50,445 bases of DNA, from positions 1 to 50,445 of the forward strand of contig JAMCQL010000078.1 in assembly GCA_023381615.1 (NCBI GenBank), given 5' to 3'. Position numbers and translations under genes: made by a program. The notes under the pieces were generated by a model. The model ran no database searches and was not told where the DNA came from. It was given only the letters and a program-made list of their open reading frames with translations. Positions 33,912-42,174 of this stretch are shown here, piece after piece; position 1 is the first letter of the stretch; every line of letters begins with the position of its first letter. This DNA is from Bacteroidota bacterium. Lineage in GTDB: Bacteria; Bacteroidota; Ignavibacteria; Kryptoniales; JAKASW01.

Positions 33912-34501
33912 CCGGTATTTCCTTTCGCCGCTTTACCTGCGACGAAGAATGAATCGAGCCTGACAAATTCCGAAACATCGAGTCCGCCCGCTTTGAAATA
34001 TGAAATTATATCCCTGTCGAGATGGCATCCGCCGGCAAGTTTTTTCCAAACCGGCGTCACAAACTTTTCCGCCTGTGCGAGAAAATGTCTATCGGAAACC
34101 GGGTGCTCCGCAAAATAAAACGAACCGTCAGGCTTCAGGACTCTGCGGATTTCCTTCGCGGCTTGCAGCGGATCGCCGATGGTGCAGAATGTAAGAGTCG
34201 AGACGACAGTGTCGAACGAATTATCCGGAAACGGCAAACGCTCGGCGTGGGCCTGCAAGAGCACGATTGACTTTTCCATTCGCGGAACTGCCCGCTTCAG
34301 CATGTAAGGATCAGGTTCGATGGCAAAAACGCATTTCGCATTCTCAAAAAACTTGAAGTTCAATCCGGTTCCGGCTCCGATTTCGAGAACTTTGCCGGAA
34401 GCCTTCTGCACGACCATCCGCCGCACCTGTTCGAAGCCTAACTTGTCTGCCGGCACCATGAGCGCGTCATAGATCGCGGCGACGAAAAGGTGAGCGTCCA
34501 T
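33908..34501 (-). CDS. Class I SAM methyltransferase (UbiE/PmtA-like)
   Basis: A 197-residue methyltransferase. Motif I is VLEIGAGTGLNFKFF, then FAIEPDPYMLKRAVPR, AERLPFPDNSFDTVVSTLTF and EIRRVLKPDGSFYFAEHP. The overall pattern, including the C-terminal LAGGCHLDRDIISYFKAGG, is close to small phospholipid- or arsenite-type methyltransferases; substrate unknown. It starts 3 bp after the TRAP large permease stop and overlaps the metallophosphoesterase start (ATGA), so it may be the tail of the TRAP operon. Confidence 0.87.
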   Translation of the reverse strand: MDAHLFVAAIYDALMVPADKLGFEQVRRMVVQKASGKVLEIGAGTGLNFKFFENAKCVFAIEPDPYMLKRAVPRMEKSIVLLQAHAERLPFPDNSFDTVVSTLTFCTIGDPLQAAKEIRRVLKPDGSFYFAEHPVSDRHFLAQAEKFVTPVWKKLAGGCHLDRDIISYFKAGGLDVSEFVRLDSFFVAGKAAKGNTG

Positions 34502-34503
34502 CT

Positions 34504-35781
34504 TTATTGCACTTTCATAATTCTCGTCAAATATAAACTCAAATCAGGCAAATAAGTAACAATCAGCAATGCGAGCAGCGTAATCGCCAGGAACGGCAGA
34601 ACCGCTCTGTAAACTTTCACTATATCTTTTTCAAAACGCAGACTCGATATGAATAAGTTCAATCCGAGCGGCGGCAGCATGTACCCGATCTCAAGATTCA
34701 ACAGGAAAATCACGCCGAGATGAACCGGATCGATGCCGTATTGTTTTGCGATCGGAACGATAAGAGGAACGACGATGATGATCGCCGAAAATATTTCCAC
34801 CATGTTGATGACGAGAAGAAAAATATTCAGCAATATGAGAAAGATAAGCTGGCTTGAAACGAACTGGTGAATGAGCTGGAACAGCTTCATCGGGATCTGT
34901 TCGTCGACGAGATAGTTGGTCAGTCCGAGCGCCGTCCCGAGAACCACAAATATTGCGCCGACAAGCATCATGCTCTTCTTCACGATCCGCGGAAGGTCTT
35001 TAAAGAATTTCACGTCGCGGAGAATGAACACTTCGACGATCATGACATAGAACGCCATTATCGCGCTCGCCTCTGTTGCAGTGAAGAAACCCGCGTAGAT
35101 TCCGCCGATTATTATTATCGGAAGGGGAATTTCCCATACGGCTTCTTTGAGCGCGCCGAGCGCTTCGCGAACGGAGAACACCTGCCGCTTAACGCCGGAA
35201 CGAACGCCGACGAAAACGCTGAATACAGACAGCATTAATATCAACAAAACCCCCGGAATAAAACCGGCAGCAAAAAGTTTGTCAACGCTGATCCCCGCAA
35301 CAATTCCGTAAAGAATGATCGGCAGGCTCGGAGGGAAAAGAAGCCCGAGGCTTCCCGAGGTTGTCATGAGGCCGAGCGAAAATCTTTCGGGATACGATTC
35401 CTTCACAAGAATAGGATAGAGAAGTCCGCCGAGCGCAACGATCGTTACGCCGGAAGCTCCGGTGAACGCGGTGAAAACCGCTGTCGAAATTAGCGAGACG
35501 ATCGCAAGTCCGCCCGGCATCCAGCCGAAGAAAGCCTGCGCGAGACGCACGAGTCTCTTGGGAGCGTTGCTCTCGGCGAGCAAGTAACCGGCGAACGTAA
35601 ACAGCGGGATGGCGATTAGCGCGGGCAAACTCGCGAGCCGATACAGTTCAACAATGACAGCGGACGTATCGACTCCGATTGCTTTGAAAAGAAGGAGTCC
35701 GCCTGCTCCGATTATTATAAAGACCGGTTCACCCAGAAGCACCAGAAGCAGGACAGCAATACCAATGGCGATGTATAACAT
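34504..35781 (-). CDS. dctM: TRAP transporter large permease (DctM/TatM)
   Basis: A 425-residue membrane protein with about 12 segments, the DctM size. Motifs include VFIIIGAGGLLLF, PALIAIPLFTFAGYLLAES, FFGWMPGGLAIVSLISTAVF, FTAFTGASGVTIVALGGLLYP and SGSLGLLFPPSLPIILYGIV. It forms the Na+-driven translocation pathway for the ligand delivered by the binding protein. It lies 79 bp after the small permease gene. The ligand is not deducible from this subunit. Confidence 0.94.
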   Translation of the reverse strand: MLYIAIGIAVLLLVLLGEPVFIIIGAGGLLLFKAIGVDTSAVIVELYRLASLPALIAIPLFTFAGYLLAESNAPKRLVRLAQAFFGWMPGGLAIVSLISTAVFTAFTGASGVTIVALGGLLYPILVKESYPERFSLGLMTTSGSLGLLFPPSLPIILYGIVAGISVDKLFAAGFIPGVLLILMLSVFSVFVGVRSGVKRQVFSVREALGALKEAVWEIPLPIIIIGGIYAGFFTATEASAIMAFYVMIVEVFILRDVKFFKDLPRIVKKSMMLVGAIFVVLGTALGLTNYLVDEQIPMKLFQLIHQFVSSQLIFLILLNIFLLVINMVEIFSAIIIVVPLIVPIAKQYGIDPVHLGVIFLLNLEIGYMLPPLGLNLFISSLRFEKDIVKVYRAVLPFLAITLLALLIVTYLPDLSLYLTRIMKVQ

Positions 35782-35860
35782 TTATCAGAAACCTTTTAAG
35801 AATTTTGTGCTGTGTTGGGCAGGCAAATTGAATTTCATCTTAGAATGAGAACTTCCGTAT

Positions 35861-36373
35861 TCAGACAACCTCGACCGACTTGGGTCCGGTGAGCGCCACT
35901 TCAATTGCCTTGAACAAAAAATGGATCCCGATCAATCCGAATCCGATCGGTATCACGATCTCAAAGTCGTACGCCATGACGCTCTTTCCCAGGAACGTAA
36001 AAAGCGGCTGGGTGTTGTATTTGATTTCGTCGGAAACAAACGACACTCCGGCCTGATACAGAAAATAGCAGACCACCGCCGCACCGAGATTTAGGAGAAC
36101 CTGAACGATCCTCCGCAGAATAGACGGGAGTCGCTTGGTAATTATGTCGATCGAGAAATGACGCGATTCCTTTGCCGCAAGAGCCGCGCCGAAAAATCCA
36201 ATCCATAAAACAAGGTGTCTCAGGAAAACGTCAGCCCAGATTATCCCGGTCGACCAAAACTCCCTGAGGATGACCTGCAAGAAAGCCATCACAACGGTCA
36301 CTGTCAGGAAAATCACGAGAAGCGCGTTCTCGATGAATCCCAGAATGTTTTCGATTGACTTAAGAATTTTCAC
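35861..36373 (-). CDS. dctQ: TRAP transporter small permease (DctQ/TatQ)
   Basis: A 170-residue protein with four membrane segments: NALLVIFLTVTVVMAFLQVI, then VFLRHLVLWIGFFGAALAAK with the typical ESRHFSIDIITKRLP after it, VLLNLGAAVVCYFLYQAG and the last near IVIPIGFGLIGIHFLFKAI. It partners DctM. Its ATG overlaps the stop of the binding-protein gene by 4 bp (ATGA). Confidence 0.92.
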   Translation of the reverse strand: MKILKSIENILGFIENALLVIFLTVTVVMAFLQVILREFWSTGIIWADVFLRHLVLWIGFFGAALAAKESRHFSIDIITKRLPSILRRIVQVLLNLGAAVVCYFLYQAGVSFVSDEIKYNTQPLFTFLGKSVMAYDFEIVIPIGFGLIGIHFLFKAIEVALTGPKSVEVV

Positions 36374-37389
36374 TTCCCGTGATGCTCCTTGCGAAATTGT
36401 TCAAGCGCCGACTCGACCTGCTGCAAAAGTTGTTCGGAGTACAGTTTTCCAACGAGCATTTGCCGCGCTTCCTGGCCTGTCTGATAATAGTAAGCCAATT
36501 CGCTTTTTGAACGAGGCTGAGTGATAATTATTCCCTTTGAATGCAAAGTCTGAATTGCCTTCAGATTGTCCTCGCGGCTAAGTTCCGTGAGCTTGCTTAG
36601 ATAAATTTTTCCATCTTTGAGGAGTATCTGCTGCAAGTCCTGCGGAAGAGAATCAAAATATTTTTTTGAAATCAGAACGGAGCCCGAAGAATTCGCCAGT
36701 GGAACATCTAACATGTATTTGACTTTCGTGAACCACTGCAGTGCAATTGCAGCAAGCGGAGGAGCATAAACGCAGTTTATCATCCCAGTCTGCAAAGCTG
36801 AGTTGACATCGGTAATCGAAAGAGGAATCGGCGTGAGATGGAGAACCTTGAATGAAACCTGGGCGATCGGATCACCCTCCCACATCCAAGCTTTAACATC
36901 CTTCATATCTTGAACGGAGTAAATCGGCTTTTGCGTATAGATGTAGACGAACCCAACCTCCGCCCAACCAAGAAGCACGAAACCACCGTGCTCGAAAGCC
37001 TGGCTGAACTCGTCGTTGAACTTATTATAAATGTAGTCGATCTCTGCGGTGCTGCGGAAAAGGAACGGCGTGTCGAGTATGCGGACTTCAGGCGCTATTT
37101 CTCCCATTCCGACTCCCGTGAAACCCGCCGCCTGATATTGTCCGATCCTGATTTTTCTCAAGACATCCTTTTCATCTCCGGCAATTCCGCCGGGGTAAAA
37201 TTTAAATCCAAGTCTGCCGCCGCTTTCCTTTCTTACCGCGGCGTCGTATTCGTGCATCACGTTCATCCACGTGCTTCCATCAGGAGCAACGGTGGCGAAC
37301 TTTATCGTATATTGTTGTGCTCGAGCGGAAGCGGTTGACAAAGCTAAAATTGAAACGACTAAAAATATACTTCTTGCAATCTTTGACAT
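36370..37389 (-). CDS. dctP: TRAP transporter substrate-binding protein (DctP/TatP)
   Basis: A 339-residue periplasmic binding protein with signal peptide MSKIARSIFLVVSILALSTA, cut after ARA. The DctP fold shows YTIKFATVAPDGSTWMN, GFKFYPGGIAGDEKDVLRKI, the VRILDTPFLFRS loop, KAWMWEGDPIAQVSFK and LQTGMINCVYAPPLAA. It lacks the strict Arg of sialic-acid and dicarboxylate types in an obvious place; with TatT next door it is best taken as a TatP. The frame opens at 37419, but ATG 37389 has GAGG six bases upstream and fits the signal peptide. It starts 10 bp after tatT. Confidence 0.92.
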   Translation of the reverse strand: MSKIARSIFLVVSILALSTASARAQQYTIKFATVAPDGSTWMNVMHEYDAAVRKESGGRLGFKFYPGGIAGDEKDVLRKIRIGQYQAAGFTGVGMGEIAPEVRILDTPFLFRSTAEIDYIYNKFNDEFSQAFEHGGFVLLGWAEVGFVYIYTQKPIYSVQDMKDVKAWMWEGDPIAQVSFKVLHLTPIPLSITDVNSALQTGMINCVYAPPLAAIALQWFTKVKYMLDVPLANSSGSVLISKKYFDSLPQDLQQILLKDGKIYLSKLTELSREDNLKAIQTLHSKGIIITQPRSKSELAYYYQTGQEARQMLVGKLYSEQLLQQVESALEQFRKEHHGK

Positions 37390-37399
37390 CTTTAACCTC

Positions 37400-38281
37400 T
37401 CAGAAATAATCACTTTCATGTTTCAATAATTCTTTTGCCTTCGCCTTAGCAATCGCATTCGCAAGATTTTGATCGGGCAGAATGTTTACCGGTGCATCTA
37501 AGACTTTGTGCAAAAGTGATTCAAAAAGTTCCTTGTTTTGCGTCATCACCGCGTACGACTTCGCATAGTAATAATAAATCATCAGGAACTTATCTCGCGA
37601 AATTTGTATCGCTTTTTCGAAGTGAACTCGCGCAGATGTCGTGTCTCCTCCAAACATCGCGGGCATGCTCCCGAGAATCGTCCCGAAGAAAAGATGCGCG
37701 CCGCCGTAGAAGTACGACTCGTCGTGCTTGAGAACAAAGTTCATCATAGCTTCGACTTTCGGCAGGTCGGCAAGCGCTTCAACATTGTCGCGGTTCAAGT
37801 TGACGTAGTTTCCCCATGCGTTCGCTGTCCAGAATACTGCCGGGACGTCGTCCTTGCCGAATTCATCCAACGCTTTCTGAAAATCCCCGAGGTCGCCTTT
37901 GAAATTATTCTCGAAGTCTTTGTTCCTAAAAAGAATTCGAAGGCCGTAATCTCGCGCACGAAGATAGAACAAGCTCGCTCTCTGCCCAGACGAGTCCTCC
38001 ACAAATCCGAGCGCGTAACTCGTATAACCCTGAGCGCCGAGCAGAAGCAGGCTCTCGTTGTCGGGCGCTTTCAGGATCAAACCGTCGAGGAGCTTTAATT
38101 CTGCCGGGATTGCCTGAGAAGCAAGCTGTAAATCTGTTTCCCTGTTCATCGCCTCAAAGCCGCCTTCAAGAATGCCGCCCGTCGCGCCTATCGTAAGCTG
38201 CGTGATGCTGCATCCCTGAAAAGAAAGCAGAAGTGCCCCACACAGTGCGGCAGTCAATAATTTTTTCTTCATACTAGTCAT
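37400..38281 (-). CDS. TatT-type TRAP-associated lipoprotein (T component)
   Basis: A 293-residue lipoprotein. It starts with a signal peptide whose lipid-attachment Cys is in LLLSFQGC (C24). The mature part is all helical with TPR-like repeats: LLLLGAQGYTSYALGFVED, VFWTANAWGNYVNLNRDNVEAL, HLFFGTILGSMPAMFGGDTT and FLMIYYYYAKSYAVMTQNKEL. This is the pattern of TatT, the TPR protein that trimerises and binds TatP in Treponema pallidum TPAT transporters. The gene order tatT-P-Q-M is the same. GAGG lies 6 bases before the ATG. It probably handles a hydrophobic ligand with TatP. There is no symbol in common use outside spirochaetes. Confidence 0.88.
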   Translation of the reverse strand: MTSMKKKLLTAALCGALLLSFQGCSITQLTIGATGGILEGGFEAMNRETDLQLASQAIPAELKLLDGLILKAPDNESLLLLGAQGYTSYALGFVEDSSGQRASLFYLRARDYGLRILFRNKDFENNFKGDLGDFQKALDEFGKDDVPAVFWTANAWGNYVNLNRDNVEALADLPKVEAMMNFVLKHDESYFYGGAHLFFGTILGSMPAMFGGDTTSARVHFEKAIQISRDKFLMIYYYYAKSYAVMTQNKELFESLLHKVLDAPVNILPDQNLANAIAKAKAKELLKHESDYF

Positions 38282-38306
38282 TAATTACCTCGGCCATTCA
38301 TTAACT

Positions 38307-38330
38307 GTCAGCTGACGGCTGATAGCTGAC
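38307..38330. repeat. Short inverted repeat GTCAGCT/AGCTGAC
   Basis: Seven-base arms around a related GACGGCTGAT centre, between the tatT gene start and the pfkA stop. It could form a weak terminator for pfkA but has no T-tract. Confidence 0.4.
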
Positions 38331-38339
38331 TGCTTTCTT

Positions 38340-39311
38340 TCAGATGGAGAGTATCTGTGCCAAATCGACGAGCCTGCTGTCAATTTCCTTTCTCTTTTCC
38401 CATGTATCTCGCATCGGGGTCAAGACAAGGCTGTTGTTGATTTCACCAGCCATCACGTTAAGTTCGCCTTTGAGTAGGGCTTCAACAGCGCCCGATCCAA
38501 GCTTTGCAGCAAAGACTCTGTCGCGGGCGCTCGGACTTCCGCCTCTCTGGATGTGTCCGAGAACAGTTACGCGGTAATGCAGGTGTACGAATTCGCTCAT
38601 TCTTCTCGCAAGATCCATAGCACCGCCGTTGAAACAGCCTTCTGCAATGACGATAATGCTGCTTCTTTGTCGGCTGCCGGTTGTCAATTTTTGCCGGATC
38701 GCCTCAAAGTTCGCCTCGAGTTCCGGAATCGCAATGTATTCCGCACCGGCGCTGATGCCGACATCGAGTGCGATGAAACCCGAATCGCGTCCCATCACTT
38801 CAACGTAGAACACTCTGTCATGCGCATCCGCCGTGTCGCGAATCTTGTCGATAGCTTCAACGGCTGTGTTTATCGCCGTATCGTAACCGATCGTAAAATC
38901 CGTTCCGTAAAGATCGTTATCAATCGTGCCGGGGACTCCAACTGTCGGGATCATGTGTTCGTCGTAAAGAAGAGTTGCTCCTTGAAACGTTCCGTTTCCA
39001 CCGATAGCAACAAGTCCATCGATTCCCTGCGCACTTAAATTCGCCGCAGCTTTGGCGCGTCCTTCGCGCGTCATGAACTCGCTTGAACGGGCGGTTTTTA
39101 GAATCGTTCCGCCTCGTTGAATGATATTTGATACTGAGCGCGGTCCCATTGGAATAAAATCACTTTTGATCATTCCGTTGTAGCCGTGTTGGATTCCTAC
39201 TACTTCAATGTTGTGATAAACTGCTGTTCTTACGATTGCTCTCAGAGCGGCATTCATTCCGGGTGCATCACCGCCGCTGGTAAATACTCCAATTTTTTTA
39301 ATCTTACTCAT
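38340..39311 (-). CDS. pfkA: ATP-dependent 6-phosphofructokinase
   Basis: A 323-residue enzyme of glycolysis that phosphorylates fructose 6-phosphate. N-terminal KIGVFTSGGDAPGMNAALRA, then GTILKTARSSEF, the nucleotide/Mg loop AIGGNGTFQGA near residue 102, the catalytic GTIDNDLYGTD near 126, and VEVMGRDSGFIALDVG. The Gly after GGN fits ATP rather than pyrophosphate use. The usual Asp of GGDG is Asn here. The frame opens at 39353, but ATG 39311 has AAGGAG well placed and matches family N-termini. Monocistronic, divergent from the pgpH block. Confidence 0.94.
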   Translation of the reverse strand: MSKIKKIGVFTSGGDAPGMNAALRAIVRTAVYHNIEVVGIQHGYNGMIKSDFIPMGPRSVSNIIQRGGTILKTARSSEFMTREGRAKAAANLSAQGIDGLVAIGGNGTFQGATLLYDEHMIPTVGVPGTIDNDLYGTDFTIGYDTAINTAVEAIDKIRDTADAHDRVFYVEVMGRDSGFIALDVGISAGAEYIAIPELEANFEAIRQKLTTGSRQRSSIIVIAEGCFNGGAMDLARRMSEFVHLHYRVTVLGHIQRGGSPSARDRVFAAKLGSGAVEALLKGELNVMAGEINNSLVLTPMRDTWEKRKEIDSRLVDLAQILSI

Positions 39312-39391
39312 AATCTCCTTTGAAAAACGGTTTAAATTTATCATTAACCGCAAGAAAATGCAAAGAGGGCATAGAAGATGACCGCCAAAGC

Positions 39392-39420
39392 TTGTATTTT
39401 TAAGAAGATTTATTTATACA
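39392..39420 (+). promoter_or_regulatory. Possible promoter of the pgpH block
   Basis: TTGTAT (39392-39397), a 17-bp spacer and TATACA (39415-39420), 15 bp before the HAD pseudogene ATG. Spacing is ideal, but boxes are only partly consensus. Confidence 0.45.
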
Positions 39421-39435
39421 TTAAATTGAATAGGA

Positions 39436-39746
39436 ATGGAAAACTTATCCTCGAATCTCATCAAGAAGATAAAGCGAGTCAGGCTTGTTGCAACCGATCT
39501 CGACGGAACTTTGCTGAATAACGCAGGCCAGGTTACCGACACGACGCGCGAAAGCGTAAGAAAGCTGAATGGACTCGGAATACGAATCGCGATAATGACA
39601 GCGCAGGAATCAATGTTGCAATGAAGAACGCCGTTTGGGAACTTAAGGAAAAGGCTGACTTGTTTACAACCAGCACAAATGCTGAAAACGGCGCAGCAGA
39701 ATTCTTCAAACTTATCTACAAGTTGAGAACCAACCACAAGCACTGA
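39436..39746 (+). pseudogene. Internally deleted Cof-type HAD hydrolase
   Basis: The 5' part encodes a normal Cof/HAD N-terminus: VRLVATDLDGTLLNNAGQVT with the DxDGT nucleophile, then SVRKLNGLGIRIAIMTA. At about 39600 the frame changes and the sequence continues as the family's C-terminus: AGINVAMKNAVWELKEKAD, then a TSTNAENGAAEFFKL tail ending at TGA 39744. Everything between (about 180 residues, including the cap domain and the GDGxND metal motif) is missing and the two parts are out of frame; the upstream frame ends at 39624. Both ends of the gene are thus present around one deletion. No function is expected. Confidence 0.8.
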
Positions 39747-39759
39747 CGCGAATGGCCAA

Positions 39760-42150
39760 ATGAAATCAAAAGATATATTCCAAAGACTGAAGAATGTTGA
39801 CTTTGAAAAAAGCGCAGCGATCAAGGCGCTCCTTTTGATCGCACTCGTGCTGATCATTACTTTCCTTGCGCCTTCGTCTAACCAGCTAAAGATCCATTAT
39901 GACGTCGGCACGATCTGGACGCATGAAGATGTTATCGCTCCGTTTTCCTTTCCGATATACAAAAACGATGCTGAATACCAAAAAGAAGTCAAGCAAGCCT
40001 CTGCGAACGTCAAACCTGTTTTCGACAGGATAGAACTCGAAAAATACAGGCTCGACTCTGTGGCATCGTTCATCGTCGGAGTGCAGAATGCGCTTGAGCT
40101 GCAGGTGAGAATTGACCGCGAGAGAAACAAGAGACTTTTCGCGAGAGATTCCGCGGCCCTGCATAACTTGCTGCAAAATCTTCCCTACAGGTTTTCCAAT
40201 TCCGAATGGCACCAATTGCTGACAAGCATTTACAGAAATCCGATGATCCTACGGAGACTCGGCGGCTTGGTTCCGATAATGACATCAATAATCACGCACG
40301 CGTACGACGAAGGAATCATCGACAGACCGCGCAATCAGGTAAGCTCCGACGTTATCGTGATCCGGCAAAATAATTCCGAAACGCCCGTCCCGCTTCAACA
40401 GGTTTTGACACTGCGGGACGTTTCGCGCCAGATCGATCAGGCAGCGATCAACTTCATGAAAGGAGATACGACGACTTCGCAGATAATCGCGAGCGCAATT
40501 TCTGCCCAGATTCTCCCAAACCTTTCATTTAATCGAGCGCAAACGCAGCGAGAGATCAACGCCGCCATCGATCTCGTTCCGCGCACCGTTGGGTTCGTGA
40601 AAGAGAACGAGAGAATTGTCAGCAAACACGACAGGATAACGAACGAAATAAAACTCAAACTTGATTCGCTCGAAAAAGCGCTTCGTGAGAGAACCGGAAA
40701 GACAGATCTCATCCTGCAGTTCATCGGAAAATTCCTGATGGTGTTTGTGATAATCGGGCTTTTCAGCATCTATCTCTTCCTTTTCAGAAAGAAAATATTT
40801 TACAACAATAAAATGCTTTCGCTGATAGCGGTGCTTTTCATCTTCGAGGCGCTGCTGACGTTCTTCGCTTTCACGGCACAGACCGCCCTGCCCGTGCAGT
40901 ATCTCGTACTCGTGCCGGTAGCTTCTATGATACTCGCGATAATTTTCGATTCGCGCGTCGCATTTCAGGGAACGGTTGCGATAGCGCTTCTTGTCGGCGC
41001 GATGAAAGGCAGCGATTTCGGCGCGGCATTCGCCTCGTTGAGCGCAGGCGCGCTCGCCGTCTACACCGTACGAGACATAAAAAACAGAACTCAAATTTTC
41101 AGGAGCCTCGTCTTCATCTTTATCGGCTACGCAATCGCGACGCTCGCCACTTCTCTTCAAAAAGCCGAGGACGCATCCACCATTCTTTCCGAATTTTCGT
41201 TCATCGCCATCAACTCCGTTCTCTCGCCCATCATTACGTTCGGGCTCCTGATTTTCTTCGAGCGGGTTTTCAACATTGCGACCGATCTGACTCTTCTCGA
41301 GCTGTCGGACTTCAACCAGCCGCTCTTGCGGGAGCTTTCGCAGAAAGCGCCGGGCACTTTCCATCATTCTATAATAGTCGGGACTCTTGCCGAGAAAGCC
41401 GCTGAGGCAGTCGGCGCAAATCCGATCCTCGCCCGCGTTGGAGCATATTACCACGATATCGGAAAAACCGTAAAACCCGAATATTTCGTCGAAAACACGA
41501 TGGATTCGAACAAATCCAAGCACGATTGGCTGCCGCCCGACGTGAGTGTGCAGGTCGTGGTGTCTCACGTTACCGATGGGATCGAGCTTGCGAGGAAGCA
41601 CCGTCTGCCCCAGAGAATTGTCGATTTCATCCCGATGCATCATGGCACAACGCTCGTCGCGTACTTTTACGGCAAAGCGCTCCGCAGACCGTTTGCAACC
41701 GGAGACGTGAGCGAGGAAGATTACAGGTATGACGGACCGAAGCCGCGCTCCAAAGAAACCGCCATCGTCATGCTCGCGGATTCTGTTGAAGCGGCGACGC
41801 GTTCCCTGCAGGAAAAATCTTTGGAGAATGTCGAGATGATGATCGACACGATCGTGAAGAGCCGGTACGAAGAAGGACAACTTGACGAGACAAATCTTAC
41901 ATTCGGCGACCTGACGAAAATCAAAGAAAGTTTCCTTGCGGTTTTGTCCGGCATTTACCACAAGCGAATAGAATATCCGGGACAGCAGGAAAAGCTGGAT
42001 GAGACGCGCGCAGAGAATGAAGCACAAGAGCCGGTCGGCGATTTAAGTCAAAAGGAGATTGATGCGCTTGCCCCGCCCGTTAAAAAGGACAGGAAGAAGA
42101 CGAAGAAGACTTCTTCGCGAAGTGCCTCCAAGCGTCCACGCAGGAAATAA
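39760..42150 (+). CDS. pgpH: PgpH-type c-di-AMP phosphodiesterase (7TM-HD, HDIG)
   Basis: A 796-residue membrane protein. TM1 is at residues 21-39, followed by an extracytoplasmic 7TMR-HDED domain to about 310. A seven-helix block follows (LMVFVIIGLFSIYLFLF and others, about 320-520). The HD domain contains GTFHHSIIVGTLAEKAAEAVG, YYHDIGKTVKPEYFVEN near 563, MHHGTTLVAYFYGKA and AIVMLADSVEAATRS. PgpH hydrolyses c-di-AMP to pApA. The C-terminus is Lys/Arg-rich (KKDRKKTKKTSSRSASKRPR). It lies 25 bp before xerD on the same strand. It implies that the organism uses c-di-AMP. Confidence 0.93.
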   Translation: MKSKDIFQRLKNVDFEKSAAIKALLLIALVLIITFLAPSSNQLKIHYDVGTIWTHEDVIAPFSFPIYKNDAEYQKEVKQASANVKPVFDRIELEKYRLDSVASFIVGVQNALELQVRIDRERNKRLFARDSAALHNLLQNLPYRFSNSEWHQLLTSIYRNPMILRRLGGLVPIMTSIITHAYDEGIIDRPRNQVSSDVIVIRQNNSETPVPLQQVLTLRDVSRQIDQAAINFMKGDTTTSQIIASAISAQILPNLSFNRAQTQREINAAIDLVPRTVGFVKENERIVSKHDRITNEIKLKLDSLEKALRERTGKTDLILQFIGKFLMVFVIIGLFSIYLFLFRKKIFYNNKMLSLIAVLFIFEALLTFFAFTAQTALPVQYLVLVPVASMILAIIFDSRVAFQGTVAIALLVGAMKGSDFGAAFASLSAGALAVYTVRDIKNRTQIFRSLVFIFIGYAIATLATSLQKAEDASTILSEFSFIAINSVLSPIITFGLLIFFERVFNIATDLTLLELSDFNQPLLRELSQKAPGTFHHSIIVGTLAEKAAEAVGANPILARVGAYYHDIGKTVKPEYFVENTMDSNKSKHDWLPPDVSVQVVVSHVTDGIELARKHRLPQRIVDFIPMHHGTTLVAYFYGKALRRPFATGDVSEEDYRYDGPKPRSKETAIVMLADSVEAATRSLQEKSLENVEMMIDTIVKSRYEEGQLDETNLTFGDLTKIKESFLAVLSGIYHKRIEYPGQQEKLDETRAENEAQEPVGDLSQKEIDALAPPVKKDRKKTKKTSSRSASKRPRRK

Positions 42151-42174
42151 ACAGCCCGCCAAAATTAGAAAGCT

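Noticed and set aside
40525..42027. 500-codon minus-strand open frame opposite pgpH
   Set aside because: Antisense to the conserved HD and membrane domains; composition is an artefact of codon bias in pgpH.
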